NCBI GenBank assembly: GCA_934717895.1
Contig: CAKUZO010000041.1
Span: 1-15,766 of the forward strand
Reading direction: 5' to 3'
DNA: 15,766 nucleotides
From: an uncultured Candidatus Melainabacteria bacterium
Lineage (GTDB): Bacteria > Cyanobacteriota > Vampirovibrionia > Gastranaerophilales > Gastranaerophilaceae
Every line of letters begins with the position of its first letter. The first letter of the stretch is position 1. The notes below the pieces were generated by a model. The model searched no databases. It worked only from the letters and a program-made list of their open reading frames with translations, and was not told where the DNA came from. Made by a program: the position numbers and the translations under genes. This document shows positions 1 to 6,829 of the stretch, one piece after another.

Positions 1-63
1 AATTATGCCTTTGAAAACATAAACCAATAACGCAACCAATAAAATAAGTAATACAATAGTCAT
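1..63 (-). CDS. SPFH/stomatin-like membrane protein, N-terminal fragment (runs off the window)
   Basis: Only the first 21 codons are present. They encode an N-terminal hydrophobic segment rich in Leu, Val and Ile that ends in YVFKGII. This is how stomatin/paraslipin (SPFH, band 7) proteins begin: one membrane anchor followed by a 'KGI..V' strand leading into the band-7 domain. The start is an ATG with AGGAGAG about 8 nt upstream, overlapping the stop codon of the preceding nfeD gene. NfeD and SPFH proteins are habitual operon partners, and this pairing is the main reason for the call. The domain itself lies outside the window, so the family is inferred from context and the anchor. Any other small membrane protein remains possible. 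Confidence 0.55.
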   Translation of the reverse strand, partial: MTIVLLILLVALLVYVFKGII

Positions 64-74
64 CTAATACTCTC

Positions 75-497
75 CTATATTTTTTCTACTGTTAAGACCA
101 AACTTTCGTTTTTAATAATTTTAACTTCACTTCCGACAGGAATTGTTTCGTCACTATCAACGCGAGCTTCCCAGCGTTCATCATAAATTGTTATTGCTCC
201 TGAAAATTTAGTAATCGGTTCTATAACTTTTACAATTTTTCCGATATATTTGCTTTCCATACCGGTTTGAGATTCTTTGTCTTTTTTGTTTTTAATAAGT
301 AAAGGTCTCAAAAACAAAATGGAAACAATAGACAATACTGTAAAAATAATAATTAACACAGTCCAATTTGCAATCCAAATAGCAGCAAGAGCTGTGATAA
401 TTGCAGCAACTGCAAGGTTCAAAAAGAACATCGACGGAACAACCATTTCCAAAATAATGAAAATTAAGCCGGCGATTGTAAAAGTTTCCCAAAGCAT
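75..497 (-). CDS. NfeD family membrane protein
   Basis: This 140-residue protein has two or three hydrophobic segments in residues 1-65, a short basic linker (IKNKKDKES) and a soluble C-terminal domain of about 60 residues. The C-terminal domain has the NfeD OB-fold pattern: a 'GMESKYIGKIVKVIEPI' strand, 'GAITIYDERWEARVDSDETIPVGSEVKII' with the typical G-x-I...W-x-A, and a terminal hydrophobic strand. It is the short NfeD type that lacks the ClpP-like protease domain. NfeD proteins pair with SPFH scaffold proteins in membrane microdomains, and the next gene starts 11 nt downstream with an SPFH-like anchor. The ATG has AAGGAG 7 nt upstream. Family assignment is solid. The role in membrane organisation is inferred from the family. 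Confidence 0.87.
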   Translation of the reverse strand: MLWETFTIAGLIFIILEMVVPSMFFLNLAVAAIITALAAIWIANWTVLIIIFTVLSIVSILFLRPLLIKNKKDKESQTGMESKYIGKIVKVIEPITKFSGAITIYDERWEARVDSDETIPVGSEVKIIKNESLVLTVEKI

Positions 498-522
498 AAT
501 GTATCTCCTTTATATAAATACC

Positions 523-551
523 ATCTTAACATATTTTTTCAAACCCGTCAA
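523..551 (-). promoter_or_regulatory. Sigma70-type promoter for the nfeD-SPFH operon
   Basis: On the minus strand TTGACG (551-546) is followed after 17 nt by TAAGAT (528-523), which is preceded by TG plus one base, giving an extended -10. The predicted start near 516 leaves a short leader containing the AAGGAG of nfeD. Its -35 lies 5 bp from the -35 of the divergent plus-strand promoter. Confidence 0.6.
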
Positions 552-556
552 TCGAG

Positions 557-585
557 TTGAAAAAAAAATTAATAATTGTTATAAT
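557..585 (+). promoter_or_regulatory. Sigma70-type promoter for the prepilin-like gene
   Basis: TTGAAA (557-562), a 17-nt spacer and a perfect TATAAT (580-585) predict transcription from about 592. This overlaps the in-frame TTG at 557, so that TTG cannot be the start codon. Translation must begin at the ATG at 614 or 623. Confidence 0.7.
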
Positions 586-613
586 ATATTTATGGAAATT
601 ATTTGATAGGATT

Positions 614-1666
614 ATGAAACTGATGGGAATATTTGATAGAGTAAAACGAGCTTATACATTGGCAGAAGTCATAATTGTTTTGGTTGTAATATCTGTTGTT
701 GTTAGTGTTACAATGAGAGTTGCAAAAGCCAGATTGGACAATATTACAACATATACATATTATGCCGCATATAATGTCCTTAACGATATTACAGGACAAA
801 TGCTTGCAGATTTCAATCCAAGTAGAACCGAATATACCCAAATAAGCTTTAACAATAATTTTTTTAAGAACTTGTTTGCGTTACCGGCGTATAGCGAACC
901 TGATGCAACTGACCCGGCAGATCCGGCTGCCGATGTTTGTTCACAACCTAGTGGTGGTTGCACTCCGGGACTTGTTTGGTCCGGGCAACCGACTTGCTCT
1001 TGCGTGGCTGAACCTACAACTATTCCTCGAAAAGGTACAAATTTTTGTCAAATGTTTGTTTTACTTGCAAATACAAAAGTAGGAACAAGTTGCAATGGGT
1101 CTGCTGTTGCAGCAAATAACACCGATTTTTCTTCATTAACAGCTGATTTTACATTGAGGAATGGTATGAAAGTATATAATGCCTCTCAAAATCCGACTTT
1201 AATCAATGCTCTCAGCCTTGTTAATCACACGGGAGCTCAAGTTGCCAAAGATGATGGAACTGTGATTTATATGGACGAATATGGTTATACATTGTACGTT
1301 GATATTGATGGAGGAAAGAGCGGAGATTCAATATTATGGGAAGATATTTTTCCTTTTTATGTAACTCTTTCAGGCAAGGTAATACCCGTTTTTAAATCCG
1401 ATGATATATCATCATTTGGCGGAGGTAGCAGGTACTATCTTCAAACAAGTATTCAAGTCGATTCTACCAACAATGAAGGCGCAACTCAATATTGGCTTGA
1501 AGGTGCAAAAAGCATATCGTTTAGAGAAGCAGCTTGCCGTTCGGGTTATATTGACGCGAGTGCAGCGTACTGTAAAACCGCTCCTGCAATTGCCAAAAGT
1601 TCAATTTGCAACCGAGAAAACACTGTATGTTCTATTAAGAAAGTCTGTCCAATAAAACCTTTCTAA
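614..1666 (+). CDS. Type II secretion/type IV pilin-like protein with a prepilin leader
   Basis: From the ATG at 614 the protein has 350 residues. It opens with a short basic leader ending in VKRA, then YTLAEV and about 20 hydrophobic residues. This is a class-I prepilin processing site with cleavage after Ala13, an aromatic +1 residue and Glu at +5 (residue 18). Ala rather than Gly at -1 is tolerated and is common in this lineage. The body is a globular exported domain with 'GGKSGDSILWEDIFPFYVTLSGKVIPVF', a Pro/Asp/Ala- and Cys-rich insert around residues 92-130 and a Cys-rich C-terminus. At least twelve cysteines suggest several disulfides. It probably acts as a pseudopilin or surface pilin. 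No assembly genes are nearby, so it depends on a pilus system elsewhere. The upstream promoter fixes the start. A TTG start at 557 would place the promoter inside the gene. Confidence 0.8.
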   Translation: MKLMGIFDRVKRAYTLAEVIIVLVVISVVVSVTMRVAKARLDNITTYTYYAAYNVLNDITGQMLADFNPSRTEYTQISFNNNFFKNLFALPAYSEPDATDPADPAADVCSQPSGGCTPGLVWSGQPTCSCVAEPTTIPRKGTNFCQMFVLLANTKVGTSCNGSAVAANNTDFSSLTADFTLRNGMKVYNASQNPTLINALSLVNHTGAQVAKDDGTVIYMDEYGYTLYVDIDGGKSGDSILWEDIFPFYVTLSGKVIPVFKSDDISSFGGGSRYYLQTSIQVDSTNNEGATQYWLEGAKSISFREAACRSGYIDASAAYCKTAPAIAKSSICNRENTVCSIKKVCPIKPF

Positions 1667-1690
1667 TTTCAATAGTGCAAAACAAAATTT

Positions 1691-1719
1691 AAACCTTCCC
1701 TGATTGGGGAAGGTTTTTT
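1691..1719 (+). terminator. Rho-independent terminator
   Basis: A 10-bp perfect stem, AAACCTTCCC (1691-1700) with GGGAAGGTTT (1707-1716), encloses a 6-nt loop and runs into six T residues. It lies 24 nt after the prepilin-like gene. Confidence 0.88.
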
Positions 1720-1798
1720 AGTTATAACAGAGTTATCAATAATAAAAAAGTAAAGTGCGGTTTACTTCAATAACACGAAATTTGATAAGGAGAAGATT

Positions 1799-2092
1799 AT
1801 GTCTAGAAACATCTTAAAACCAATCAGCAAAATTGTTGAAGAAAGTGGTTCTAATAAGCTTACTATTTTTACAAATCATCTAAAAATAGATGGTCATATT
1901 TTCTTGCCAGAGGGTCGATGTGAAGAATGCCATGACGATTTTATAACTCTTGAAAATGCAATGGTTTGCAGACTTTCAGATTATTGCACTTGCAACAATG
2001 ATGATTGCGAATGTAATGACTATGTTTGTTTTAAATATGATTGGCTAAATGTTGGAATTGAAAAAATTACTGCGTTTAGTGTGGTAAAATAA
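1799..2092 (+). CDS. Small cysteine-rich protein of unknown function
   Basis: I do not recognise this 97-residue protein. It starts at an ATG with AAGGAGAAG a few bases upstream and lies between two terminators, so it appears to be monocistronic. It has no signal peptide or membrane segment. Eight cysteines (41, 44, 57, 63, 65, 70, 72, 77) and His45 form a CEECH pair and a CTC...CEC cluster that could bind zinc or another metal. Outside this cluster the order 'LTIFTNHLKIDG', then 'DDFITLENAMV', then 'YDWLNVGIEKITAFSV' resembles an Sm/SH3-like small beta barrel, in which the short ITLENA strand and the final I-x-x-I-x-A strand are typical. That fold is my inference from the residue pattern alone. 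Confidence 0.7.
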   Translation: MSRNILKPISKIVEESGSNKLTIFTNHLKIDGHIFLPEGRCEECHDDFITLENAMVCRLSDYCTCNNDDCECNDYVCFKYDWLNVGIEKITAFSVVK

Positions 2093-2189
2093 GTAGCGAT
2101 TTCGAATTTAGGTTTCTCTCACAAAATTGATATTTGAAAATAATAGCAATTACGTCATTGTGAGCGATTAGCAAAACAATAATATAATC

Positions 2190-2226
2190 AATACGGCAAA
2201 CTCTATTCTTTGCCGTATTAATTTTT
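2190..2226 (+). terminator. Rho-independent terminator before rbfA
   Basis: An 11-bp perfect stem (2190-2200 with 2209-2219) closes an 8-nt loop and is followed by AA and then five T residues. It lies about 100 nt after the cysteine-rich gene and separates that unit from the rbfA operon. Confidence 0.75.
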
Positions 2227-2257
2227 GTCAAGCTAAATGTGCGTAATAATGATTTCA

Positions 2258-2266
2258 TGTTACAAT
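2258..2266 (+). promoter_or_regulatory. Extended -10 promoter candidate for the rbfA operon
   Basis: TGTTACAAT contains TG, one base and a TACAAT -10 hexamer, just after the terminator and about 24 nt before the rbfA start. There is no convincing -35 at 17 nt, so this rests on the extended -10 alone. The leader would be very short and begin close to AAGGAG at 2278. Confidence 0.4.
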
Positions 2267-2289
2267 ATTATTACTATAAGGAGAAAATT

Positions 2290-2634
2290 ATGACCCTAAG
2301 AAATGAACGTGTTAGAAAAGAATTAATGAGAGACATTTCTGAGATTTTAAGAAAAGAAATCAGAGGTCTTGCAGGTGTTGTGTCTATTTTAGATGTTGAA
2401 GTCGCTCACGACAACTCTTTTGCAAAGGTTATATATAGTGTTTTGGGCTCAGATGAACAAACCGAAAAAACCAAAGAAATTATTGAAAAAAGCACACCTA
2501 AAATTCGTTATGAAGTCGGAAAACGTATTCGTTTAAGACTCACTCCTGAATTAAAATTTGTCTACACAGATTCTTTGGAAAAAGGTTCAAGAGTCAGTGA
2601 GCTTATTGACAAAATTTCTCGTGGGGAGATATAG
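2290..2634 (+). CDS. rbfA: Ribosome-binding factor A
   Basis: RbfA (114 residues here) binds the 30S subunit during late 16S rRNA maturation and helps process its 5' end. The sequence has the family KH-like layout: the N-terminal helix 'RNERVRKELMRDISEILRKEI', the strand 'GVVSILDVEVAHDNSFAKVIYSVLG', and the C-terminal 'RIRLRLTPELKFVYTDSLEKGSRVSELIDKI' with the characteristic R-x-x-P-x-L-x-F. The ATG at 2290 is chosen over an upstream in-frame ATG because AAGGAG sits 6 nt before it and the family starts at this point. It is the first gene of a five-gene unit and ends 6 nt before truB. RbfA-TruB adjacency is classic in bacteria, usually after nusA-infB, which are not in this window. Confidence 0.95.
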   Translation: MTLRNERVRKELMRDISEILRKEIRGLAGVVSILDVEVAHDNSFAKVIYSVLGSDEQTEKTKEIIEKSTPKIRYEVGKRIRLRLTPELKFVYTDSLEKGSRVSELIDKISRGEI

Positions 2635-2640
2635 CGATAA

Positions 2641-3540
2641 ATGTCGATACCTTTGGGCGAGCAAGCGATTGATAAAAAACAATTGTTTGGTTTTTTAAAC
2701 ATTTATAAGCCGGTCGGAATGACATCACATGATGTTGTTGCTGTATTGCGTCGTACAACTAAAATTAAGCAAATTGGGCACACCGGAACATTGGATCCTT
2801 TTGCGGAAGGAGTTTTACCAATTTGTATTGGGAAAGCAACGAGGCTCATTGAATACTTGCAAGATAACAAAGAATACCTTGCAACTGTGCAATTTGGAGC
2901 TTCTACCAATACTTTTGACTTGGACGGTGAAAAAATATCTGTTTCTGATAAAAAAGTAACAAAATCAGAGGTGGAAGAAGGCTTAAAGGCTTTCTATGGA
3001 GAGATTTCTCAGTTGCCACCGATTTTTTCTGCAATTAAAGTTAAAGGTAAAAAGCTTTATGAGTATGCAAGAAAAGGGGAAGATGTTGAAATTCAACCAA
3101 GAAAGGTTGTTATTGAAAATATTGAGCTGAAAAGTTTTGACAACGAAACTCAACAGGCTCAAATTTTAATAAAATGTTCCAAAGGCACTTATATCCGATC
3201 AATTGCGAATGATTTAGGCAAAAATCTTGATTGTGGCGGGTATTTGATTAAGCTTGTGAGAACTCAGGCAGGAAGTTTTAGAGTTGAAAACAGTATTCAG
3301 CTAGATGGTATTGATGTTGAAAAAAAGCTTATTAATCCAATTGACATTTTGGATCTACCTAAAATTGCAGTGACAAAAAATGATTTGGAGAAAATAAAAA
3401 ATGGAATGCCGATAGATTTTTCTTTAAATGAAGATATTAAAGTTGGTAATTTTGTTGTTTTGATATATAATAATGTCGAAATCTGTGCCGTTGGGGTTGC
3501 AGATGTTGGTAAAATAAAGTTAAAGAAAGTGTTTTTATAA
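2641..3540 (+). CDS. truB: tRNA pseudouridine-55 synthase
   Basis: TruB isomerises uridine 55 in the T-loop of most tRNAs to pseudouridine. The 299-residue protein has 'GFLNIYKPVGMTSHDVV' (residues 17-33), the catalytic motif 'GHTGTLDPFAEGVLP' with the nucleophile Asp52, 'ATRLIEYLQDNKEY' and the later 'QLPPIFSAIKVKGKKLYEYAR' and 'CSKGTYIRSIANDLG' blocks. All are intact. A shorter, divergent C-terminal domain of about 60 residues follows in the place of the PUA-like region. The ATG lies 6 nt after rbfA with GGGGAG about 12 nt upstream, a long spacing. The stop codon overlaps the next start (TAATG), so downstream translation is probably coupled. Confidence 0.96.
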   Translation: MSIPLGEQAIDKKQLFGFLNIYKPVGMTSHDVVAVLRRTTKIKQIGHTGTLDPFAEGVLPICIGKATRLIEYLQDNKEYLATVQFGASTNTFDLDGEKISVSDKKVTKSEVEEGLKAFYGEISQLPPIFSAIKVKGKKLYEYARKGEDVEIQPRKVVIENIELKSFDNETQQAQILIKCSKGTYIRSIANDLGKNLDCGGYLIKLVRTQAGSFRVENSIQLDGIDVEKKLINPIDILDLPKIAVTKNDLEKIKNGMPIDFSLNEDIKVGNFVVLIYNNVEICAVGVADVGKIKLKKVFL

Positions 3541-4397
3541 TGAAAAAGATTATCTTAGGATTGGTATTATTGCTTGTTGCTCAGAATGTTCAGGCAAAAG
3601 ATTGTGAAACATTAAAATGTCCGGCTCCTTATGATTTGACGTCCGGGTTTTCACGTGGAGTAAGTGCAGTAACAGGACAAAATTTTTTGGCAGAGCGAAT
3701 TGGCGAAAGTTTAACTAAAAAAGCAATTAAGAAAAATATTACAAGCGGTGATGTAAAAGTTAAACTGGACTCTTTCAGCACAAGAGATTTGAAGGCCGGA
3801 AGGTTTAAGTCACTTGAAATTATTGGTAAAAATGCTAATGTTCAAGGTGTTTATATTTCTTATTTTGATGCCAAAACGCTTTGTAATTTCAACTACGTTG
3901 CTCCTGATAAAAAAGGAAATTACATTGTAAAAGAAGATATTCCGTTATCTTTTGAGGCTGAAATTACAGAAGATGACTTGAATAAAACTATGCAATCGTC
4001 CGATTATAAACGCATGATTGATGATTTGAACGGTATTACGGGCGGATTGAATTTATTTGAAATAACATCAACAAAAGTTAAATTAAGAAATAATAAAATG
4101 TATTACGTTTTAAACTATGCAATTCCTTTTGTAAGAAAAACAAAACAGCTTGTAATAAGTGCAGATTTAAAGGTTGAAAACAACAAAATAATGCTCGCAA
4201 ATACGAACTTTATGAATAATACGATGTCATTAGATGTCGATAAACTGTCTAAATTGTTTAATTATATTAACCCACTTGATTTTTCTGCTAAAATATTAGA
4301 AAATAAAGAGGCAAGGTTCAATATAGAAACAGTTAAAATTTCTGATGGAAAAATAAGAATTGACGGAAAAACAACAATTCTAAAAGATAAGGAATAG
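3540..4397 (+). CDS. LmeA/DUF2993-family exported protein
   Basis: The 285-residue protein starts with a clear signal peptide: KK, a Leu/Val core and a cleavage site after QA at residue 19. The mature part matches the DUF2993/LmeA pattern: an amphipathic start ('FLAERIGESLTKKAIKKNI'), then 'GDVKVKLDSFSTRDLKAGRFKSLEIIGKNANVQGVYISYFDAKTLC', and later repeated beta strands with 'SFEAEITEDDLNKTMQSSDY'. Family members bind phospholipid and act in the cell envelope. In cyanobacteria they are common but poorly characterised. It overlaps the truB stop by one base and has only a weak Shine-Dalgarno (AAAGAAAG), which suggests translational coupling. Two cysteines lie near the mature N-terminus, but there is no lipobox. 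The family assignment comes from pattern recognition, not a search. Confidence 0.75.
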   Translation: MKKIILGLVLLLVAQNVQAKDCETLKCPAPYDLTSGFSRGVSAVTGQNFLAERIGESLTKKAIKKNITSGDVKVKLDSFSTRDLKAGRFKSLEIIGKNANVQGVYISYFDAKTLCNFNYVAPDKKGNYIVKEDIPLSFEAEITEDDLNKTMQSSDYKRMIDDLNGITGGLNLFEITSTKVKLRNNKMYYVLNYAIPFVRKTKQLVISADLKVENNKIMLANTNFMNNTMSLDVDKLSKLFNYINPLDFSAKILENKEARFNIETVKISDGKIRIDGKTTILKDKE

Positions 4398-4400
4398 GCT

Positions 4401-5012
4401 ATGCGAAAGAATGAACGAGTTTTTTTAGGTGTTACGGCGGTTATAATGGTAGCTGTTTGTTGTGTTTTGGGCTTACGAATGCTTTATCACAACGATGAAA
4501 ATGTTTCAGGGCCTTTGACTCCTGTGCCGGAAACTCAAATTCCACAAGAACAAGAGGAACAATCCGAAGTTCAAAAACCTGTGGAAAAAGTCTATGCAAA
4601 TGTATTTTTTATCGGGCAAGATGGAGCAAAACAAGAAGTTTACAGAGCTGTAAACCGTCAATATGACAAAGATGTTGATGGCTCAAAAATTAAATTTGCC
4701 ATAAGAGCTCTAATTTCCGGCCCAACTGCTTATGAAAAATCCAAAGGAGTTTATTCTGAAATTCCGGCAGGAACTCGCTTAATTTCTATAACAGAAACAT
4801 CTGATAAAGTTATTATCAATTTAAATTCGGCTTTTGAAAATGGTGGTGGAACAGATAGTTTGTACAAAAGACTTTATCAATTAATTAAAACAGCTAAACG
4901 AAACACCAATAAACCTGTTTACTTATACATCGAAGGGCAAAAAGCAGATGTTATAGGTGGCGAAGGTATAATGATTACTCAGCCGTTGAATGAAAATTCG
5001 TTGGACGGTTAG
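4401..5012 (+). CDS. Membrane-anchored GerMN-domain protein
   Basis: This 203-residue protein has a short basic N-terminus, one transmembrane segment at about residues 8-28, a Pro/Glu/Gln-rich spacer (30-62) and a single GerMN domain (64-195). The domain shows 'VYANVFFIGQDG', 'IKFAIRALISGPT', 'SEIPAGTRLISITETSDKVIINLNSAFENGGG' and 'PVYLYIEGQKADVIGGEGIMITQPL', which follow the GerM/LpqB-like order. GerMN domains occur in spore-germination and envelope proteins, where they bind partners or peptidoglycan. Nothing suggests sporulation here. It begins 3 nt after the LmeA-like gene with AAGGAA upstream, so the two probably work together in the envelope. The exact role is unknown. Confidence 0.86.
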   Translation: MRKNERVFLGVTAVIMVAVCCVLGLRMLYHNDENVSGPLTPVPETQIPQEQEEQSEVQKPVEKVYANVFFIGQDGAKQEVYRAVNRQYDKDVDGSKIKFAIRALISGPTAYEKSKGVYSEIPAGTRLISITETSDKVIINLNSAFENGGGTDSLYKRLYQLIKTAKRNTNKPVYLYIEGQKADVIGGEGIMITQPLNENSLDG

Positions 5013-5015
5013 CAG

Positions 5016-5285
5016 ATGACAAATAAAGACTTAGATTATTATCTCGGACTTAATTGGACATTGATTGAAGGTGAAGATATCGACTTTGACGGAAATCCTT
5101 ATCACTATATCGAAATTAAGGAAATTCCAAGTTTTTTGTTTTGTGCCAAAACACCTGAAAAAGCAAAGGAAAGATATAAGCAGCAGCTCAAATGGACATT
5201 ACAAGTAATGCTGGAAAGTGGCGAACATATTATAGAGCCTGGCGAAGAAGATGATGAACCCGACTGGGAAACTCTTTGCCCGTAA
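5016..5285 (+). CDS. Solitary HicB-like protein
   Basis: The 89-residue protein has the outline of a HicB-like partial RNase H fold: strand 'NWTLIEGEDIDFDGNPYHYIEIKEIPSFLFCAKTPEKAKERYKQQLKWTLQVMLESGE', in which 'I.EIPSF...A.TPEKAKE' corresponds to 'V.DLPGC...G.T.EEA...' of HicB, and the ending 'GEHIIEPGEEDDEPDWE' corresponds to the usual 'GE.IPEP'. No HicA toxin gene lies on either side, and no C-terminal ribbon-helix-helix or HTH domain is present. It therefore looks like a stand-alone or repurposed HicB-like protein. It starts 3 nt after the GerMN gene with a poor Shine-Dalgarno and closes the rbfA operon. The acidic tail is notable. The call is moderate because similarity is in pattern only. 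Confidence 0.6.
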   Translation: MTNKDLDYYLGLNWTLIEGEDIDFDGNPYHYIEIKEIPSFLFCAKTPEKAKERYKQQLKWTLQVMLESGEHIIEPGEEDDEPDWETLCP

Positions 5286-5329
5286 TGAATGGGATTACTT
5301 TTTTACTTGGTAAATAATTATTAATATAT

Positions 5330-5360
5330 CCTAAAATCAATTGTAATCTATTCTTTTAGG
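5330..5360. repeat. Inverted repeat around the pgi -35 element
   Basis: CCTAAAA (5330-5336) and TTTTAGG (5354-5360) form perfect 7-bp arms with a 17-nt centre that contains the -35 hexamer. No T-run follows, so a terminator is unlikely. It could be an operator, but in such AT-rich DNA chance is also possible. Confidence 0.35.
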
Positions 5361-5368
5361 TATATAAT
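5341..5368 (+). promoter_or_regulatory. Sigma70-type promoter of pgi
   Basis: TTGTAA (5341-5346), 16 nt, then TATAAT (5363-5368) predicts a start near 5375 and a leader of about 50 nt ending in AAAGGGG before the ATG of pgi. Confidence 0.62.
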
Positions 5369-5426
5369 ATATGTATAAAGTTTATTCTAAGTTTGAGAGT
5401 ACGAGATTTACATAAAGGGGTAACAA

Positions 5427-6815
5427 ATGCTGAAATTAGACTACCGTAGCGCTGATGAAATGGTAATCGGGAGTGAGAACGGATTAAATATTAGGGAAAA
5501 ATTTGAGCAATACAAATCAACTATCGCTAATATTATATCTGATTTGAACAAGCGAAAAGATAAGCCTGGACAGTGGTTACAGTGGTTAAATTTAGGCTAT
5601 AACGAAGAAACACTTTGGTATGTAAAAGAATATGCATCAATGGTTCAAGGACGATTCGAAAATGTTTTGGTATTGGGAATAGGAGGTTCGGCTCTCGGCG
5701 GATTAGCTATGTCAGAAGCCCTTTTGAAACCTTATTGGAATTTATTGTCTGAGGAACAACGTAACGGACTTCCAAGACTTTTCTTTTTGGATAATATTGA
5801 TCCTGACACAATGGTTGGTTTGCTTAATACTTTGGATTTGAGTAAGACATTGGTAAATGTTATAACCAAATCTGGCTCTACCGCCGAAACCATGTCTCAA
5901 TTTATGATTGTGAAAAACATTCTAGAACAAGAGCTTGGGGCAAATTACAGATATAATATTGTTGCAACAACTGACAAAAAAACCGGAATTTTAAGACAGA
6001 TAGCAGAACAAGAGGGATATAAAACTTTCGTTGTGCCTGATGATGTCGGCGGAAGATTTTCAGTATTTTCAGCAGTAGGACTTGTCCCACTCGCACTTGT
6101 CGGAATTGATATTGACGAAATTATGAACGGTATTAAAGATATGGATTTAGCTTTAAAAAATACCGATGTTTTTGAGAATATTGCGGCTCAAAACGCGTTA
6201 ATTCATTATTTGATGGATACTGAAAAAGGGAAAAATCTGTCTGTAATGATGCCGTATTCTAGTCGTTTAAAGTATGTTTCGGATTGGTATGTTCAACTTT
6301 GGGCTGAGTCATTGGGAAAAAATAAGGACAAAAATGGGAATGATGTTCACGTAGGCCCAACTCCGATAAAAGCTCTTGGAGCGACTGATCAGCATTCTCA
6401 AATTCAATTATACAATGAAGGTCCTAATGACAAAGTTATTAACTTTATTAGAGTTGGAGAATTTGACAATACATTGGAAATCCCAAATATTTTTGAATAC
6501 ACAGGAATCGGATACCTTGGAGGGAAAACGATTAACCAGCTAATTAATGCGGAAGCGGACTCAACAAGGGTTGCGTTGGCTGATTATAACAGACCTACTG
6601 TTACAATTACTTTGGATAAAGTTGACGGATATAATGTTGCACAGCTTTTGTATATGTTAGAGGTGCAAACAGCAATAGCTGGAGAGTTGTATAATATTAA
6701 TACTTTTAACCAACCTGGCGTTGAGCAGGCAAAAAACTATACATATGCCTTAATGGGTAGAATGGGTTATGAAGAATCGGCACAAACCCTTAAAGAAAAG
6801 ATGGCAATGGTATAA
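5427..6815 (+). CDS. pgi: Glucose-6-phosphate isomerase
   Basis: Pgi interconverts glucose-6-phosphate and fructose-6-phosphate in glycolysis and gluconeogenesis. The 462-residue length fits the short bacterial PGI class. Both family signatures are visible: 'DDVGGRFSVFSAVGL' at about residues 204-218 and 'GELYNINTFNQPGVEQAK' at about 418-435. The sugar-phosphate-binding 'LGIGGSALGG' (about 84-93), 'ITKSGSTAET', 'WAESLGKN' with the base Glu, and 'ATDQHSQIQL' with the ring-opening His are also present. Nothing appears missing. It has its own promoter and an AAAGGGG Shine-Dalgarno 6 nt before the ATG, and it stands as a single gene. It converges on trmD, with only 14 nt between the stop codons and no obvious hairpin. 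Confidence 0.97.
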   Translation: MLKLDYRSADEMVIGSENGLNIREKFEQYKSTIANIISDLNKRKDKPGQWLQWLNLGYNEETLWYVKEYASMVQGRFENVLVLGIGGSALGGLAMSEALLKPYWNLLSEEQRNGLPRLFFLDNIDPDTMVGLLNTLDLSKTLVNVITKSGSTAETMSQFMIVKNILEQELGANYRYNIVATTDKKTGILRQIAEQEGYKTFVVPDDVGGRFSVFSAVGLVPLALVGIDIDEIMNGIKDMDLALKNTDVFENIAAQNALIHYLMDTEKGKNLSVMMPYSSRLKYVSDWYVQLWAESLGKNKDKNGNDVHVGPTPIKALGATDQHSQIQLYNEGPNDKVINFIRVGEFDNTLEIPNIFEYTGIGYLGGKTINQLINAEADSTRVALADYNRPTVTITLDKVDGYNVAQLLYMLEVQTAIAGELYNINTFNQPGVEQAKNYTYALMGRMGYEESAQTLKEKMAMV

Positions 6816-6829
6816 ATTCCGCATCAGTT

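Noticed and set aside
557..613. Extended N-terminus of the prepilin-like protein from a TTG start
   Set aside because: A TTGAAA-17-TATAAT promoter overlaps it, so the transcript begins downstream. The prepilin leader is also of normal length from the ATG at 614.
2239..2289. Upstream ATG extending rbfA by 17 residues
   Set aside because: AAGGAG lies directly before the ATG at 2290, RbfA normally starts there, and the extension covers the promoter.
5016..5426. HicAB toxin-antitoxin module
   Set aside because: No HicA-type frame with the dsRNA-binding GGSH motif lies on either side of the HicB-like gene.
6816..6829. Shared terminator between convergent pgi and trmD
   Set aside because: The 14-nt gap contains no inverted repeat or T-run.
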